This document shows, in pieces, positions 35,565-44,484 of a stretch of 64,000 nucleotides of DNA. The position numbers and the translations under genes are program-made. Each line of letters starts with the position of its first letter. Within the stretch, counting starts at the first letter, position 1. The stretch lies in the NCBI GenBank assembly GCA_007751475.1, contig CP036434.1:7383524-7447523 (forward strand), given 5' to 3'. The stretch comes from Saltatorellus ferox. GTDB taxonomy: Bacteria > Planctomycetota > UBA1135 > GCA-002686595. The notes under the pieces are model-generated. The model had not been told where the DNA came from and did no database searches. It saw nothing but the letters and a program-made list of their open reading frames with translations.

Positions 35565-37334
35565 ATGCACCCCACCCATCCACTGCTTCCCGCGGTATTC
35601 AAGATGCGCCTATCACCTCCGGTCCTCGCTTCTCTCGCCTTCCTCTCCCTCGCTAGCGCCTCCGAGGCGCAGACGATTTTCGTCGACGCAGACCTCACGA
35701 CGGGCTCCGGCGACGGAACCAGCTGGGCCAACGCGTTCCAGGGGGAGAACGGCCTCCATTCAGCGCTCAACTCAGGCCTGCTCTTCACCGACATCTACGT
35801 GGCTGGCGGCCGCTACCGTACCCACACTGGGAGTGCACGGGGCGTGTCGTTCGACCTCGTCGGGGAGGTCAAGCTCTTCGGCGGATTTGCGGGTGGAGAG
35901 ACGGATCCGGACCAGCGCCCCCCCTTCGGCTCGAATCCGTCGATCCTCACCGGCGATCTCCTGGACAACGATGTGATCGGGGCCCCGACCACCTTGGCTG
36001 ACAATGCCTACCACGTCGTCCGGGCGGCCGGGCAAGGGACGGTCGCCGAACTCGATGGATTCACCATCCAGGGCGGAAACGCCAACGGCTTCACGAGTTT
36101 CCGCAACGACGGTGGCGGGATTTTCGTGGAAGACGCGGCGCAACTCACCGTTCGCAACTGCCGCCTCGAACAGCTACACGCCCGGCGATTCGGCGGCGGT
36201 GTGCATGGCCTGTCCGGCACGCTCCATCTCCTGGACACGCACTTCGAAGGGTGCACAGCTGGGGACCGCGGAGGCGCGGTCTCCGCCACGTTCGGCCCGG
36301 AGCTCCGCCTCGAGCGCTGCGTGATCAAGGACTGCCGAGCTTCCGGTGGCGGTGGCCTCGCGATGGTCGAAACCGAGGACACGCTGGTCACCGACACCGT
36401 GTTCGTCGACAACCACGCCACGGGTGCTTCGAGCGGCGGAGGTTTGTACCTCGCCGGAGCGGTCAGGGTGCACATCACCGGCTGCACCATCGCCGAGAAC
36501 GAATCGACGTTCCCCAACATCTCCGCCGTGGGAATCCACGTGGCCGGGCCATGGACGACGGTGCGCAACTCGATCCTCTGGGGCAATGAAGGCGCGGGCG
36601 GTGGGTCTACCTCCGCCTATCAGATCACGAACGGCGTCGACGTCGAGTACTGCATCGTCGAAGGTGGCTTCGTGGGAACCGGCTGTTCAGGCGCGGACCC
36701 CCTGTTCGTGGACCTTCCGAACCGAGACCTTCGCCTGACCGCGTCGTCGCCGGCCATCGACGCGGGCCATCCAGACGCAATCGCTAGCCACCACGTGCGC
36801 GCCGACGTCGAGCACCGTCGCCGCGAGGTGGACGACCCCTCGACGCCGAACGCCGCGCCGGGCTTCGCACCCCACCCGGACCTCGGCGCCTACGAGCGGT
36901 CGAGTACCATCGGGTCCGTCGTGTGCTGGACCAACGCGAGCGCATTCGGGCGCCCTGCGATCCTCGACGCCACCGGATCCGTTCGGGTCGTCGACCAGGA
37001 CCTGACGCTCACGGCCCGTCTGCTTCCGATCAACGCCTTTGGCTTTTTCCTGGCCAGCCGCGCGAGCTCGTTCGTTCGCAACCCGGGGATCAGCTTCGGG
37101 AACCTCTGCCTGGGGGGCGCGATCGGGCGATTCCTTGGGCCGGGTCAGATCATGAACTCCGGCCCCATGGGCGTCATTCAGCTCGACGTACCACTTGGCG
37201 CCATCCCCACTCCCGCAGGACTCGTGGCCACCACCGCCGGTGAGTCATGGTTCTTCCAGGCGTGGTTCCGCGAATCGGCCACCGGCGCTCCCGCGTCCAA
37301 CTTCACGGACGCGGTGCGGATCCGGTTCGAGTGA
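35565..37334 (+). CDS. Secreted right-handed beta-helix protein with shared C-terminal domain
   Basis: 589 residues from ATG 35565, which has GGGAGG eight bases upstream; ATG 35604 would give a shorter signal peptide. The N-terminal block TIFVDADLTTGSGDGTSWANAF is typical of secreted parallel beta-helix (polymorphic outer membrane/Chlam_PMP-like) proteins. Repeats such as GGGIFVEDAAQLTVRNC and GGGLYLAGAVRVHITGC follow, then NSILWGNEG and a terminal Asp-rich segment. The last 130 residues (from VVCWTNASAFG to SNFTDAVRIRF) resemble the end of the next gene's product. Likely extracellular; polysaccharide binding is possible but not shown. Confidence 0.82.
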   Translation: MHPTHPLLPAVFKMRLSPPVLASLAFLSLASASEAQTIFVDADLTTGSGDGTSWANAFQGENGLHSALNSGLLFTDIYVAGGRYRTHTGSARGVSFDLVGEVKLFGGFAGGETDPDQRPPFGSNPSILTGDLLDNDVIGAPTTLADNAYHVVRAAGQGTVAELDGFTIQGGNANGFTSFRNDGGGIFVEDAAQLTVRNCRLEQLHARRFGGGVHGLSGTLHLLDTHFEGCTAGDRGGAVSATFGPELRLERCVIKDCRASGGGGLAMVETEDTLVTDTVFVDNHATGASSGGGLYLAGAVRVHITGCTIAENESTFPNISAVGIHVAGPWTTVRNSILWGNEGAGGGSTSAYQITNGVDVEYCIVEGGFVGTGCSGADPLFVDLPNRDLRLTASSPAIDAGHPDAIASHHVRADVEHRRREVDDPSTPNAAPGFAPHPDLGAYERSSTIGSVVCWTNASAFGRPAILDATGSVRVVDQDLTLTARLLPINAFGFFLASRASSFVRNPGISFGNLCLGGAIGRFLGPGQIMNSGPMGVIQLDVPLGAIPTPAGLVATTAGESWFFQAWFRESATGAPASNFTDAVRIRFE

Positions 37335-37628
37335 ACGGTGCCGCCGTCATGGCGAGCTGGTCGTGGCGCTTTTGGAGGAATCGATCGGGGCCGTGACCCT
37401 TGCCGAACGGCCTGAGCGACTGCATCGCGCATTTGCACGAGACGTCGACGGACCTCGTTCTCGTCCGCCTCGGTCAGGCGCATCTCGGAGTCGCCCTTGC
37501 AAGACTGTCCTCGCCTGGAAACGAGCCCGAGGTAGCCCCCAAAGTCGCGCCCACGCTCGATGCGCTGGGGGTCCTCGATGGTGAGAATGACGCGCAGAAC
37601 CGAACCGACGGAGTACACTCAGCGAGTC

Positions 37629-39140
37629 ATGAATGCACTCGCGCTCGCTCTCGCTCTCGTACCCCAATCCGTCGTTCAAGTCCTCCCGACCCCTCCGGGC
37701 CCAGGCGCAGGCTATTTCGGCACGGGCGTCTCGCTCGATGGGCACCAGCTCGCCATCACTGCCACGACCCGCCATGCGGGCCATTTCGGCCCGGGACGTG
37801 TCCACCTCTACGACCTGGGTCCGAATGGGTGGTCCCTCTCCGCCTCGTTGGCCCAGGGGTTCGGAAGCTCGTCGAGTGGATACGCAAGCGCAGTCCATCT
37901 GCGCGGAGACCAGCTCATCGTCGGCGACTTCCAGGCGAGCCAGAACACCGGGGTCGTGGAGATCTTCGATCGAGTTGGCGGAGCATGGCAGCCCACGCTG
38001 TTGCTCAATGACGGGCTGGTAGGAGACGATCACTTCGGATGCGCTCTCGATCGCGACGGCTCGGTTCTCGCCGTAGGTGCACGATTGGAAGGCAGTCTTG
38101 CTTACCGCCAAGGCGCCGTGCACGTGTACGAGAACACAGCGACCGGTTGGGCCAGCGTGGACGTGCTTCATCCCACTCAAGCTCCAACCCGAGCCTTCTT
38201 TGGTTTTGACGTCGCGGTCCGTGGCGACCGGATCGCCGCGAGTGGCCCGGGGTACTACATCTTCGCCTCGTCGTTCGGAATTGCGCAGACGTTTCGCCGC
38301 GGCGCCGCGGGCGGCTGGGCGCTCGAGCATGACCTTACTCCGCCTGATGGAACCTACGGGAGCTTTGGTGTATCCATCGAGCTTGACGATCAGTTCGCGT
38401 ACGTCGGCTCGGCGCGAAAGCAGGAGCCAGGGCGGGCCCGTGGCACCGTGGACGTCTTTGACCTTGCGACCGGCCAGCACGTCGAACGACTCACAGCACC
38501 GGTCGAGTCGCAGTCCAATGGGTTTGGCATCCATATCTCCGTCGACGGCGACCTCCTCGTTGCCGGGGGACTCGACCCATGGGCTCCGTCTGGTGGAGGG
38601 CGCGTGAGCGCGTTCGAACGCACGAGCCAGGGGTGGACGTGGATCCAGAGCATCAGCGAAGCGGATGGCCTGGGAACGGCGATCGACCTCGAAAACGGTC
38701 TCGTTGTGATCGGGGACGCGCAGTTTGCGTCGGCCGGTCCGAGTCAGGCTCACGTTGCGCTGATGGGTCCCGCAATCCAGAGCGCCTGCGCAGGTGCCCA
38801 GGGCCAGCCCTTGGTCGCAACAGGCGCACTCTCTCCCACCTGGTCTCAGCTCGAGCTAGAGGCCACATCCCTGTCCCCTTCCGCCTTCTGCTTTCTGGTC
38901 GCCGGGAGTCCAAGCGCGAACCTTCCGACGGTCTACGGCCCACTCTGCATCGGAGGCACGATCCGGCGCCTAGGAGTCCTCCAAGCGGATGTGGCAGGCG
39001 CGGTGTCGACGAGCCTTAACGGATCTGAACCCGGCCTCATCGGCTTCCAACCGGGCGACTCCATCGGGTTCCAGCTTCTGCAGCGCGCGCCTACCGGGGC
39101 GATTCTGGGTCCGGCTGTCGTGGCGACGCGGTATCTCTGA
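37629..39140 (+). CDS. Secreted FG-GAP-like beta-propeller protein with shared C-terminal domain
   Basis: 503 residues from ATG 37629, with a short signal peptide. The body has seven or so FG-GAP-like blades, for example GYFGTGVSLDGHQLAI, VHLRGDQLIVGDF, DHFGCALDRDGSVLAVGA, AFFGFDVAVRGDRIAA and GSFGVSIELDDQFAYVG. The last 115 residues (CAGAQGQPLVATG, then FCFLVAGS, GPLCIGGTIRRLG and GFQLLQRAP) match the pattern of the beta-helix protein's C-terminus. No enzyme site is visible. It probably acts outside the cell as a binding or structural protein. Confidence 0.8.
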   Translation: MNALALALALVPQSVVQVLPTPPGPGAGYFGTGVSLDGHQLAITATTRHAGHFGPGRVHLYDLGPNGWSLSASLAQGFGSSSSGYASAVHLRGDQLIVGDFQASQNTGVVEIFDRVGGAWQPTLLLNDGLVGDDHFGCALDRDGSVLAVGARLEGSLAYRQGAVHVYENTATGWASVDVLHPTQAPTRAFFGFDVAVRGDRIAASGPGYYIFASSFGIAQTFRRGAAGGWALEHDLTPPDGTYGSFGVSIELDDQFAYVGSARKQEPGRARGTVDVFDLATGQHVERLTAPVESQSNGFGIHISVDGDLLVAGGLDPWAPSGGGRVSAFERTSQGWTWIQSISEADGLGTAIDLENGLVVIGDAQFASAGPSQAHVALMGPAIQSACAGAQGQPLVATGALSPTWSQLELEATSLSPSAFCFLVAGSPSANLPTVYGPLCIGGTIRRLGVLQADVAGAVSTSLNGSEPGLIGFQPGDSIGFQLLQRAPTGAILGPAVVATRYL

Positions 39141-39363
39141 GCGCAGGGCGCTGCAGCTTCGCTACACGCTCAGCAAGATCGGAAACGCCGAGTCCGGGGA
39201 GTGCCACGAAGTCCTTGACGAACTCATGGCCGTACCGCTCGCCGGGTGGGACGATGGAAGCGGCCGAGACCCTCTCCAGAATGCGCTGAGGGGAAGGTCC
39301 TCAGCCGCAGGACGGGGCTGGTCGCCTCCGCGGTCCCGCGGTCCAAGTGTTGAGCCGAAGTCT

Positions 39364-40326
39364 TCAGTCACGGATCCAGTTCTCGCGGTCGTCAAGGCCC
39401 TCGGGGTACTTCTCCTGGGAGTAGAGGGGCGTCCAGTCGTCCAGGAGACCGTCGCGGTTACGGTCCATCAGTATGAGCGATGTGAGCTTGCCCTTGCTGA
39501 AGGAGATGTCGGTCATGAGTGTCAGGATGTAGCAATGGCCGCACGCCTTGTGATCCCCCCAGTACCGCGCTCCATTCCACGCTCGATCCAGGCCGGGCCA
39601 GGGCGCGACCGCTCCGATCGCTTCCGTCGGGCTCAACATCACGGTGGACCGGCCGGTGCGCAGGTCAAGCTCGCGAACGTCCGTCTCCGGGTAGGTGAAG
39701 ATCCACGCTCGATCGTCGCCGATCGCGCCGCCGGTCCAGATCGCCTGGGCCACGCCGTAGTTGAGGTCGTGCCCGTGCGCCGGGATGCGCACTCGCTCCA
39801 GGACCTCTGGCTCCGAAAGCGTCGGCTCGCCCGACTCATCGTCGATCAGCTTGGGTTCCCCGAAGGTCCAGACCTCGTAGATCGGCCGGCGGCTGGATTC
39901 GTCCAGCCCGCCGATCAGGAGGCGTCCACCTGGACGGCACGCGATGGACGCCGCGGGAAAGCCCACCTCGTAGCGCGTGAGAGGCTGGCGCTCTGGATCG
40001 CCGAACAAAACCGATGGGTCCTCGCCGTGCGTCCAGAGAATGGAGACCTCGCCCATGGTCGCGCGAAGGCTCGCTGACATCCTGACAGGCTCGGCTTCAC
40101 CTTCCAGTACGAAAGACGCTGCGCTGCGTCTTCCCATGCTCATTCGATAGGCGCCAAAGGGAAGCACGGGCTCGAGGCGCGGTGCCTCCGGCGACTCGAG
40201 CCGGAGACGCTGCGTGCTCAGGCTCTCGACCGAGTCCACGCGATCTCGCACGGGCTCCTGGAGGCAGGGGAAGCTGAGAACTCCGGCACACGCGGTCAAG
40301 GCCGTCCATTGAAGGTGATGTCCCAT
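39364..40326 (-). CDS. Exported protein of unknown function
   Basis: 320 residues with an N-terminal export signal (WTALTACAGVLSFPCLQ); a lipoprotein is possible because a Cys sits in the signal region. The body is beta-rich (FPAASIACRPGGRLLIGGLDES, GDDRAWIFTYPETDVRELDLRTG) and could be a beta-propeller. The C-terminus LILMDRNRDGLLDDWTPL looks like a calcium-binding DxNxDG loop. No family recognised. Confidence 0.65.
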   Translation of the reverse strand: MGHHLQWTALTACAGVLSFPCLQEPVRDRVDSVESLSTQRLRLESPEAPRLEPVLPFGAYRMSMGRRSAASFVLEGEAEPVRMSASLRATMGEVSILWTHGEDPSVLFGDPERQPLTRYEVGFPAASIACRPGGRLLIGGLDESSRRPIYEVWTFGEPKLIDDESGEPTLSEPEVLERVRIPAHGHDLNYGVAQAIWTGGAIGDDRAWIFTYPETDVRELDLRTGRSTVMLSPTEAIGAVAPWPGLDRAWNGARYWGDHKACGHCYILTLMTDISFSKGKLTSLILMDRNRDGLLDDWTPLYSQEKYPEGLDDRENWIRD

Positions 40327-40547
40327 GCTGGCTCGAGCCTAGCCGAATTTGCACGGGCACGCCCTCATGGGACGCCTTGCCAGATCCACTCGAGACGGTC
40401 ATCGCCGAGCACGCCGCCTTTTTCGAGCGTCCGGTGCGCGCGCTCGTCCCGGGAACCCGGATGGCTGCTCTCCGCGGTCCCGCGACGGTCACGGACGCGG
40501 GGAGACGCTGGGTCGAGGGTGGTGCTCCCGAGTAACCTCTTGGCCCC

Positions 40548-41234
40548 ATGCCAGACTTCCAGTGCCAGACCTGCTCCGCGTCGTTCTCCGTCTCCCAGTC
40601 CGCCCTCGACAAGTACCCCGGCTGGAAGCCGAGGTTCTGCCGCGAGCACTCGCCGAAGAAGGTCGCCTCGGGCGGCTCCGCGCGATCGAGTTCACGCCGC
40701 GGAGGCGCGCGGCGGGGCGGCTCTTTCGGTGGAGGCGCCCCGAGAGCCGTCGAGGAGAACCTCACGCTCGCCCAGGTGATGGAGCGATACACGCAGGGTC
40801 CCGCGGACGGCGTCTTCACCGACGGCAGCTCCGTGCCCAACCCGGGCCCGGGCGGCTGGGGCGCGGTCTGGGTCCGCGCCGGCGAGGTCGTCGAGCACCG
40901 CCACGGGAAGTCGCCGAAGACCACGAACAACCGCATGGAGCTGACGGCGCTGATCGAGGCGTTCCGGCTCCTCCCCGAGGACGCGACGGAGACGATCTTC
41001 ACGGACAGCCGCCTCTGCGTCGACACCATCACGAAGTGGGCGCCGAACTGGAAGGCTCGCGGCTGGAAGAAGAAGACCGGCGAGATCAAGAACCTGGAAC
41101 TCGTCCAGGAGCTGCTCGCGCTGTACGAGGCGCACCCGGACTGCAAGCTGGAGTGGATCGCCGCGCACTCGGGGAACCGCTGGAACGAGTACGCGGACAG
41201 TCTGTCGACGGCGTGGATGCGCGACACTCTTTAG
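40548..41234 (+). CDS. rnhA: Ribonuclease HI with N-terminal zinc-finger-like domain
   Basis: 228 residues. The catalytic carboxylates are visible: Asp in VFTDGSSVPNPGPGGWG, Glu in NNRMELTALIEA, Asp in IFTDSRLCVDTI, and Asp in NEYADSLS. It cuts the RNA strand of RNA-DNA hybrids. The first 40 residues have CQTC and a later C-x2-H (FCREHSP), suggesting a zinc-binding finger, followed by an Arg/Gly/Ser-rich linker. The usual hybrid-binding domain of type 1 enzymes is absent, so the finger may take over nucleic-acid binding. Confidence 0.92.
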   Translation: MPDFQCQTCSASFSVSQSALDKYPGWKPRFCREHSPKKVASGGSARSSSRRGGARRGGSFGGGAPRAVEENLTLAQVMERYTQGPADGVFTDGSSVPNPGPGGWGAVWVRAGEVVEHRHGKSPKTTNNRMELTALIEAFRLLPEDATETIFTDSRLCVDTITKWAPNWKARGWKKKTGEIKNLELVQELLALYEAHPDCKLEWIAAHSGNRWNEYADSLSTAWMRDTL

Positions 41235-41513
41235 TAGGCGGCAGCAACTTGGTCCGCGGTACGGACTGGGCGGCGGCTTCCTCGGGGGGTCGTCGTCCCC
41301 CACTCAGCTCGATCGTGCTCCGATCGAACGCTGTTTCGTCCCCCCCTTGATCCGTGGAACTGCCAGATCCATCGGATCATGATCGCCGCGGATCTTATCC
41401 TCTTCGCTCCAGCGCCCGTGGGGAGCTTCTTCCCCCGGAGTCGGCCACCTGCACGTCACAGGCCAACCCAACCCTCCGACGATACCTCCCCTGCCGATGG
41501 GGAGTGGCCACCG

Positions 41514-43115
41514 ATGACCCACCTCCCTACCACCTCCCCCGACGAACCGGATTCGACCGACCCCATCCAGCTTGCGGACTTCGAAAAGAAGATCATCCTG
41601 CGGCCCCTGGAGATCGAGGACTTCGACGCGCTGATCGCCATGCAGGCCGCCTGTTTCCCCGGGATGGAGACCTGGGGCATCGAGCAGATCCAGAGCCAGC
41701 TCAAGATGTTCCCGGCCGGTCAGATGGTCGTCGTCTACCAGGGCGAGGTCGTCGCGTCCGCCGGGTCGCTCATCGTGGACTCGGACGTCGTCGCTGACTG
41801 GCACGACTGGCGCATCGTCGCCGACGCGGGCTACATCCGGAACCACACCGACAGCGGCGACACGCTCTACGGCATCGAGATCATGGTGCACCCGCGCTTC
41901 CGCGGCCTGCGCCTGGCGAGGCGACTCTACGAGGCGCGCAAGGACCTCGTTCGCCAGCTCGATCTGGCGCGCATCATCATCGGCGGCCGCATCCCCGGCT
42001 ACGGTGAGAAAGCCGACGAGATGTCCGCGCGTGAGTACGTCGAGCGCGTGACCGAACGCGGCCTCTACGATCCCGTCCTCACCACCCAGGTCGCCAACGG
42101 TTTCGTGCTCCGCCAGCTCATCCCGGACTACTTCCCTTCCGATCACGCGTCACGGGGCTACGCCACCCACCTCGAGTGGACGAACCTGGAGTACGTCGCG
42201 GACAAGAACCGTCGCTGGGCCCACGTCGCGCCCGCCCGCATCGCCGCCGTGCAGTATCTGATGCGGCACCTCGATTCCTGGGAGGAGTTCTGCCAGCAGT
42301 GCGAATACTTCATCGACGCGGCCGCCGACGCGAAGTCGGACTTCGTTCTGTTCCCGGAGCTCATGACGACGCAGCTGCTCGCGCTCCAGACGGTGAAGCG
42401 CCCGGCGGGCGCCGTCCGTGAACTGGCCGAGTGGACGCCCCAGTACCTCGACTTCTTCACCCGGATGTCGATCAAGTACAACGTCAACATCATCGGGGGG
42501 AGTCAGTTCACGCTGACCGACGATCGACTGCAGAACGTCGCCTACCTCTTCCGTCGGGACGGTACGATCGAGCGCCAGGCGAAGATCCATCCGACGCCTG
42601 CGGAGGTTCGCTGGTGGGGCGTAGAAGGCGGGGACGAGATCCACGTCTTCGAGACCGACCGGGGCAAGGTCGCCATCCTCGTCTGCTACGACGTCGAGTT
42701 CCCGGAGATCGCGCGGATCGCGGCCGGCATGGGTGCCCAGATTCTCTTCGTCCCGTTCAACACGGATAACCGTGAGGGCTATCTGCGGGTCCGCTACTGC
42801 GCCCAGGCACGCGCGATCGAGAACTCGGTCTACGTCGCCATCTCGGGGTGCGCGGGCAATCTACCGTTCGTGGACAACGCGGATACACACTACGCCCAAA
42901 GCGGCATCTACACGCCCCTCGACTACGCGTTCGCTCGCGACGGCATCGCGGGCGAGTGCACGCCGAACATCGAGACGCTCGTGATCCACGACGTGGACCT
43001 GGAAGTCCTCCGGCGCCAAAGCCACCAGGGAACCATCAAGGTCTGGGAGGATCGGCGCAGCGACCTCTACAGCGTGACCTACCGACGGGAAGGTCAGGAC
43101 GACGTCGTGATCTGA
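41514..43115 (+). CDS. Fused GNAT N-acetyltransferase / nitrilase-superfamily hydrolase
   Basis: 533 residues. Residues about 20-210 are a GNAT domain (IILRPLEIEDFDALIAMQ, GIEIMVHPRFRGLRLARRLYEARKDL, which holds the acetyl-CoA loop). Residues about 235-520 are a carbon-nitrogen hydrolase with the catalytic triad Glu in LFPELMTT, Lys in AKIHPTPAE and Cys in LVCYDVEFPE. The substrate is an amide, but neither half's substrate is known. This fusion is seen in several bacterial phyla. ATG 41514 was chosen over 41379 because the added residues lack similarity to the domain. Confidence 0.92.
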   Translation: MTHLPTTSPDEPDSTDPIQLADFEKKIILRPLEIEDFDALIAMQAACFPGMETWGIEQIQSQLKMFPAGQMVVVYQGEVVASAGSLIVDSDVVADWHDWRIVADAGYIRNHTDSGDTLYGIEIMVHPRFRGLRLARRLYEARKDLVRQLDLARIIIGGRIPGYGEKADEMSAREYVERVTERGLYDPVLTTQVANGFVLRQLIPDYFPSDHASRGYATHLEWTNLEYVADKNRRWAHVAPARIAAVQYLMRHLDSWEEFCQQCEYFIDAAADAKSDFVLFPELMTTQLLALQTVKRPAGAVRELAEWTPQYLDFFTRMSIKYNVNIIGGSQFTLTDDRLQNVAYLFRRDGTIERQAKIHPTPAEVRWWGVEGGDEIHVFETDRGKVAILVCYDVEFPEIARIAAGMGAQILFVPFNTDNREGYLRVRYCAQARAIENSVYVAISGCAGNLPFVDNADTHYAQSGIYTPLDYAFARDGIAGECTPNIETLVIHDVDLEVLRRQSHQGTIKVWEDRRSDLYSVTYRREGQDDVVI

Positions 43116-43257
43116 CGGGACCGCGCCCACGCACCCGCCCTCGGTCCTCCAGAGCTTTTGCCCCCTGAAGGGGCGACTGAAAAGACATGGACTCGAGGCG
43201 CATCCGCGTCGTCGGATACGCCTCGAACCATGGGGTCCCTGCCAGTCGACGAATGCC

Positions 43258-43626
43258 TCAGGGCATCCCGACGCCCGCGCTCTGGAGAATCTCTGCGAGT
43301 GCGTTCTTCTCGAACGGTTTGGGCAGGTAGCCGATGGCGCCCGCTTCCAGCGCGCTGGCAATCCGCTCCTTCTTGGTTTCATCGGTGACGATGATCGCCG
43401 GGATCAGCTTCCAATCGGGGTGCGCCTGAAGCGTCCGGATCACCTGGGTGCCGTTCATACCTGGCATGTTCCAGTCGACCAGGCAGAGATCGCAGGCCGC
43501 GTCGGTCAGCATCTCGAGGAGCTTGGGGCCGTCCTCCGCGGTCTGCACGTCGAAGCCAAAGTCCGTGAGGAGCTTGGCGAGGATCATTCGAGTGGCCTTG
43601 GAGTCGTCGGTGACAATGGCTTTCAT
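43258..43626 (-). CDS. cheY: CheY-like single-domain response regulator
   Basis: 122 residues beginning MKAIVTDDS; acidic pair D7-D8, phosphoacceptor D51 in LCLVDWNMPGMNG, Thr in IIVTDETKKE and Lys in YLPKPFEKN. The in-frame upstream start at 43647 adds seven residues and is unlikely. It is the last gene of the minus-strand chemosensory arm and has no output domain. Confidence 0.92.
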   Translation of the reverse strand: MKAIVTDDSKATRMILAKLLTDFGFDVQTAEDGPKLLEMLTDAACDLCLVDWNMPGMNGTQVIRTLQAHPDWKLIPAIIVTDETKKERIASALEAGAIGYLPKPFEKNALAEILQSAGVGMP

Positions 43627-43671
43627 GTCAGTGCTGGGGGGTGGCAAGAGGGAGTAGACGGGCGAAGGGCC

Positions 43672-44484
43672 TCACGCGGCCTTGCGAAAAACGTTGGCGT
43701 TTGGACCGAAGGCCCGCTCGTATCCATCGGAACGCGGCTTCTCCGCCGTCCCGAGCAAGAGAAACCCATCAGGTGCGAGCACCCGAGTGATCCCTTGGAA
43801 GATCTTCTCGCGCGTCGGCTCGTCGAAGTAGATGAGCACGTTGCGAAGAAGAACGAGATCCTGGGTCTCCACACCAACCAGCGGCTGGATCAGGTTGACT
43901 TCCCTCACGTGGAGTAGATCGCGGATCTCTCGCTTGGCCTGCCACCCGCTCTCCGTTCTATCGAAGTAGCGCTGGCGGAGCTCCGGAGGCATCCCACGCC
44001 CCATCTCGTTCTCCGTGAAGGTGGCGGCCCGGCAGCGCGCAACCATCGCCGGCGAGACGTCCGTGGCCAGGATTCTCACGTCCCAGTTTCGAAGCTCGGG
44101 GAAGTGCTCGGCCATCAAGATGGCCAGGCTCACCGCCTCCTGCCCGCTGGAGCAAGCCGCACTCCAGATACGTAGCTTCCGTAGTTGGCGTCGCGCATCG
44201 AGCAGTCCTGGGAATACCTCCCTGGCCAGCTGCTGGAACGGCGCCGAGTCGCGAAAGAAGGACGTCTCGTTCGTCGTCATCGCATCGATGACCTGTGGCA
44301 AGAGGCGTCGCGCACCCGATCCCCTGAGCGCGTTGCAGAGCTCGTGCAGGTCCTTCATCCCCTCGACCCGAAGCAACGGATTGAGCCTCGACTGAAGGAG
44401 GTAGCTCTTCGAGACGTCCAGCTGAATGCCGGTGCTCGATCGAACGAGCTCGATGAGAAAGTGAAGGTCTTGATCGTGCATCAC
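43672..44484 (-). CDS. cheR: Chemotaxis protein methyltransferase CheR
   Basis: 270 residues. The N-terminal helical domain (IELVRSSTGIQLDVSKSYLLQSRL) precedes the SAM-binding domain: TNETSFFRD, LRIWSAACSSGQEAVSLAIL, VRILATDVSPAMVARCRAA and DLVLLRNVLIYFDEPTRE. It methylates glutamates of chemoreceptors. Its start overlaps the end of cheB by four bases, so the two are translationally coupled. Its likely target is the cytoplasmic MCP in the same operon. Confidence 0.95.
   Translation of the reverse strand: MMHDQDLHFLIELVRSSTGIQLDVSKSYLLQSRLNPLLRVEGMKDLHELCNALRGSGARRLLPQVIDAMTTNETSFFRDSAPFQQLAREVFPGLLDARRQLRKLRIWSAACSSGQEAVSLAILMAEHFPELRNWDVRILATDVSPAMVARCRAATFTENEMGRGMPPELRQRYFDRTESGWQAKREIRDLLHVREVNLIQPLVGVETQDLVLLRNVLIYFDEPTREKIFQGITRVLAPDGFLLLGTAEKPRSDGYERAFGPNANVFRKAA

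Noticed and set aside
37347..37618. Possible small minus-strand gene between the two large secreted-protein genes
   Set aside because: The translation has a short charged helix (RLTEADENEVRRRLVQMRD) but no clear start signal or family, and it runs into the end of the neighbouring gene.
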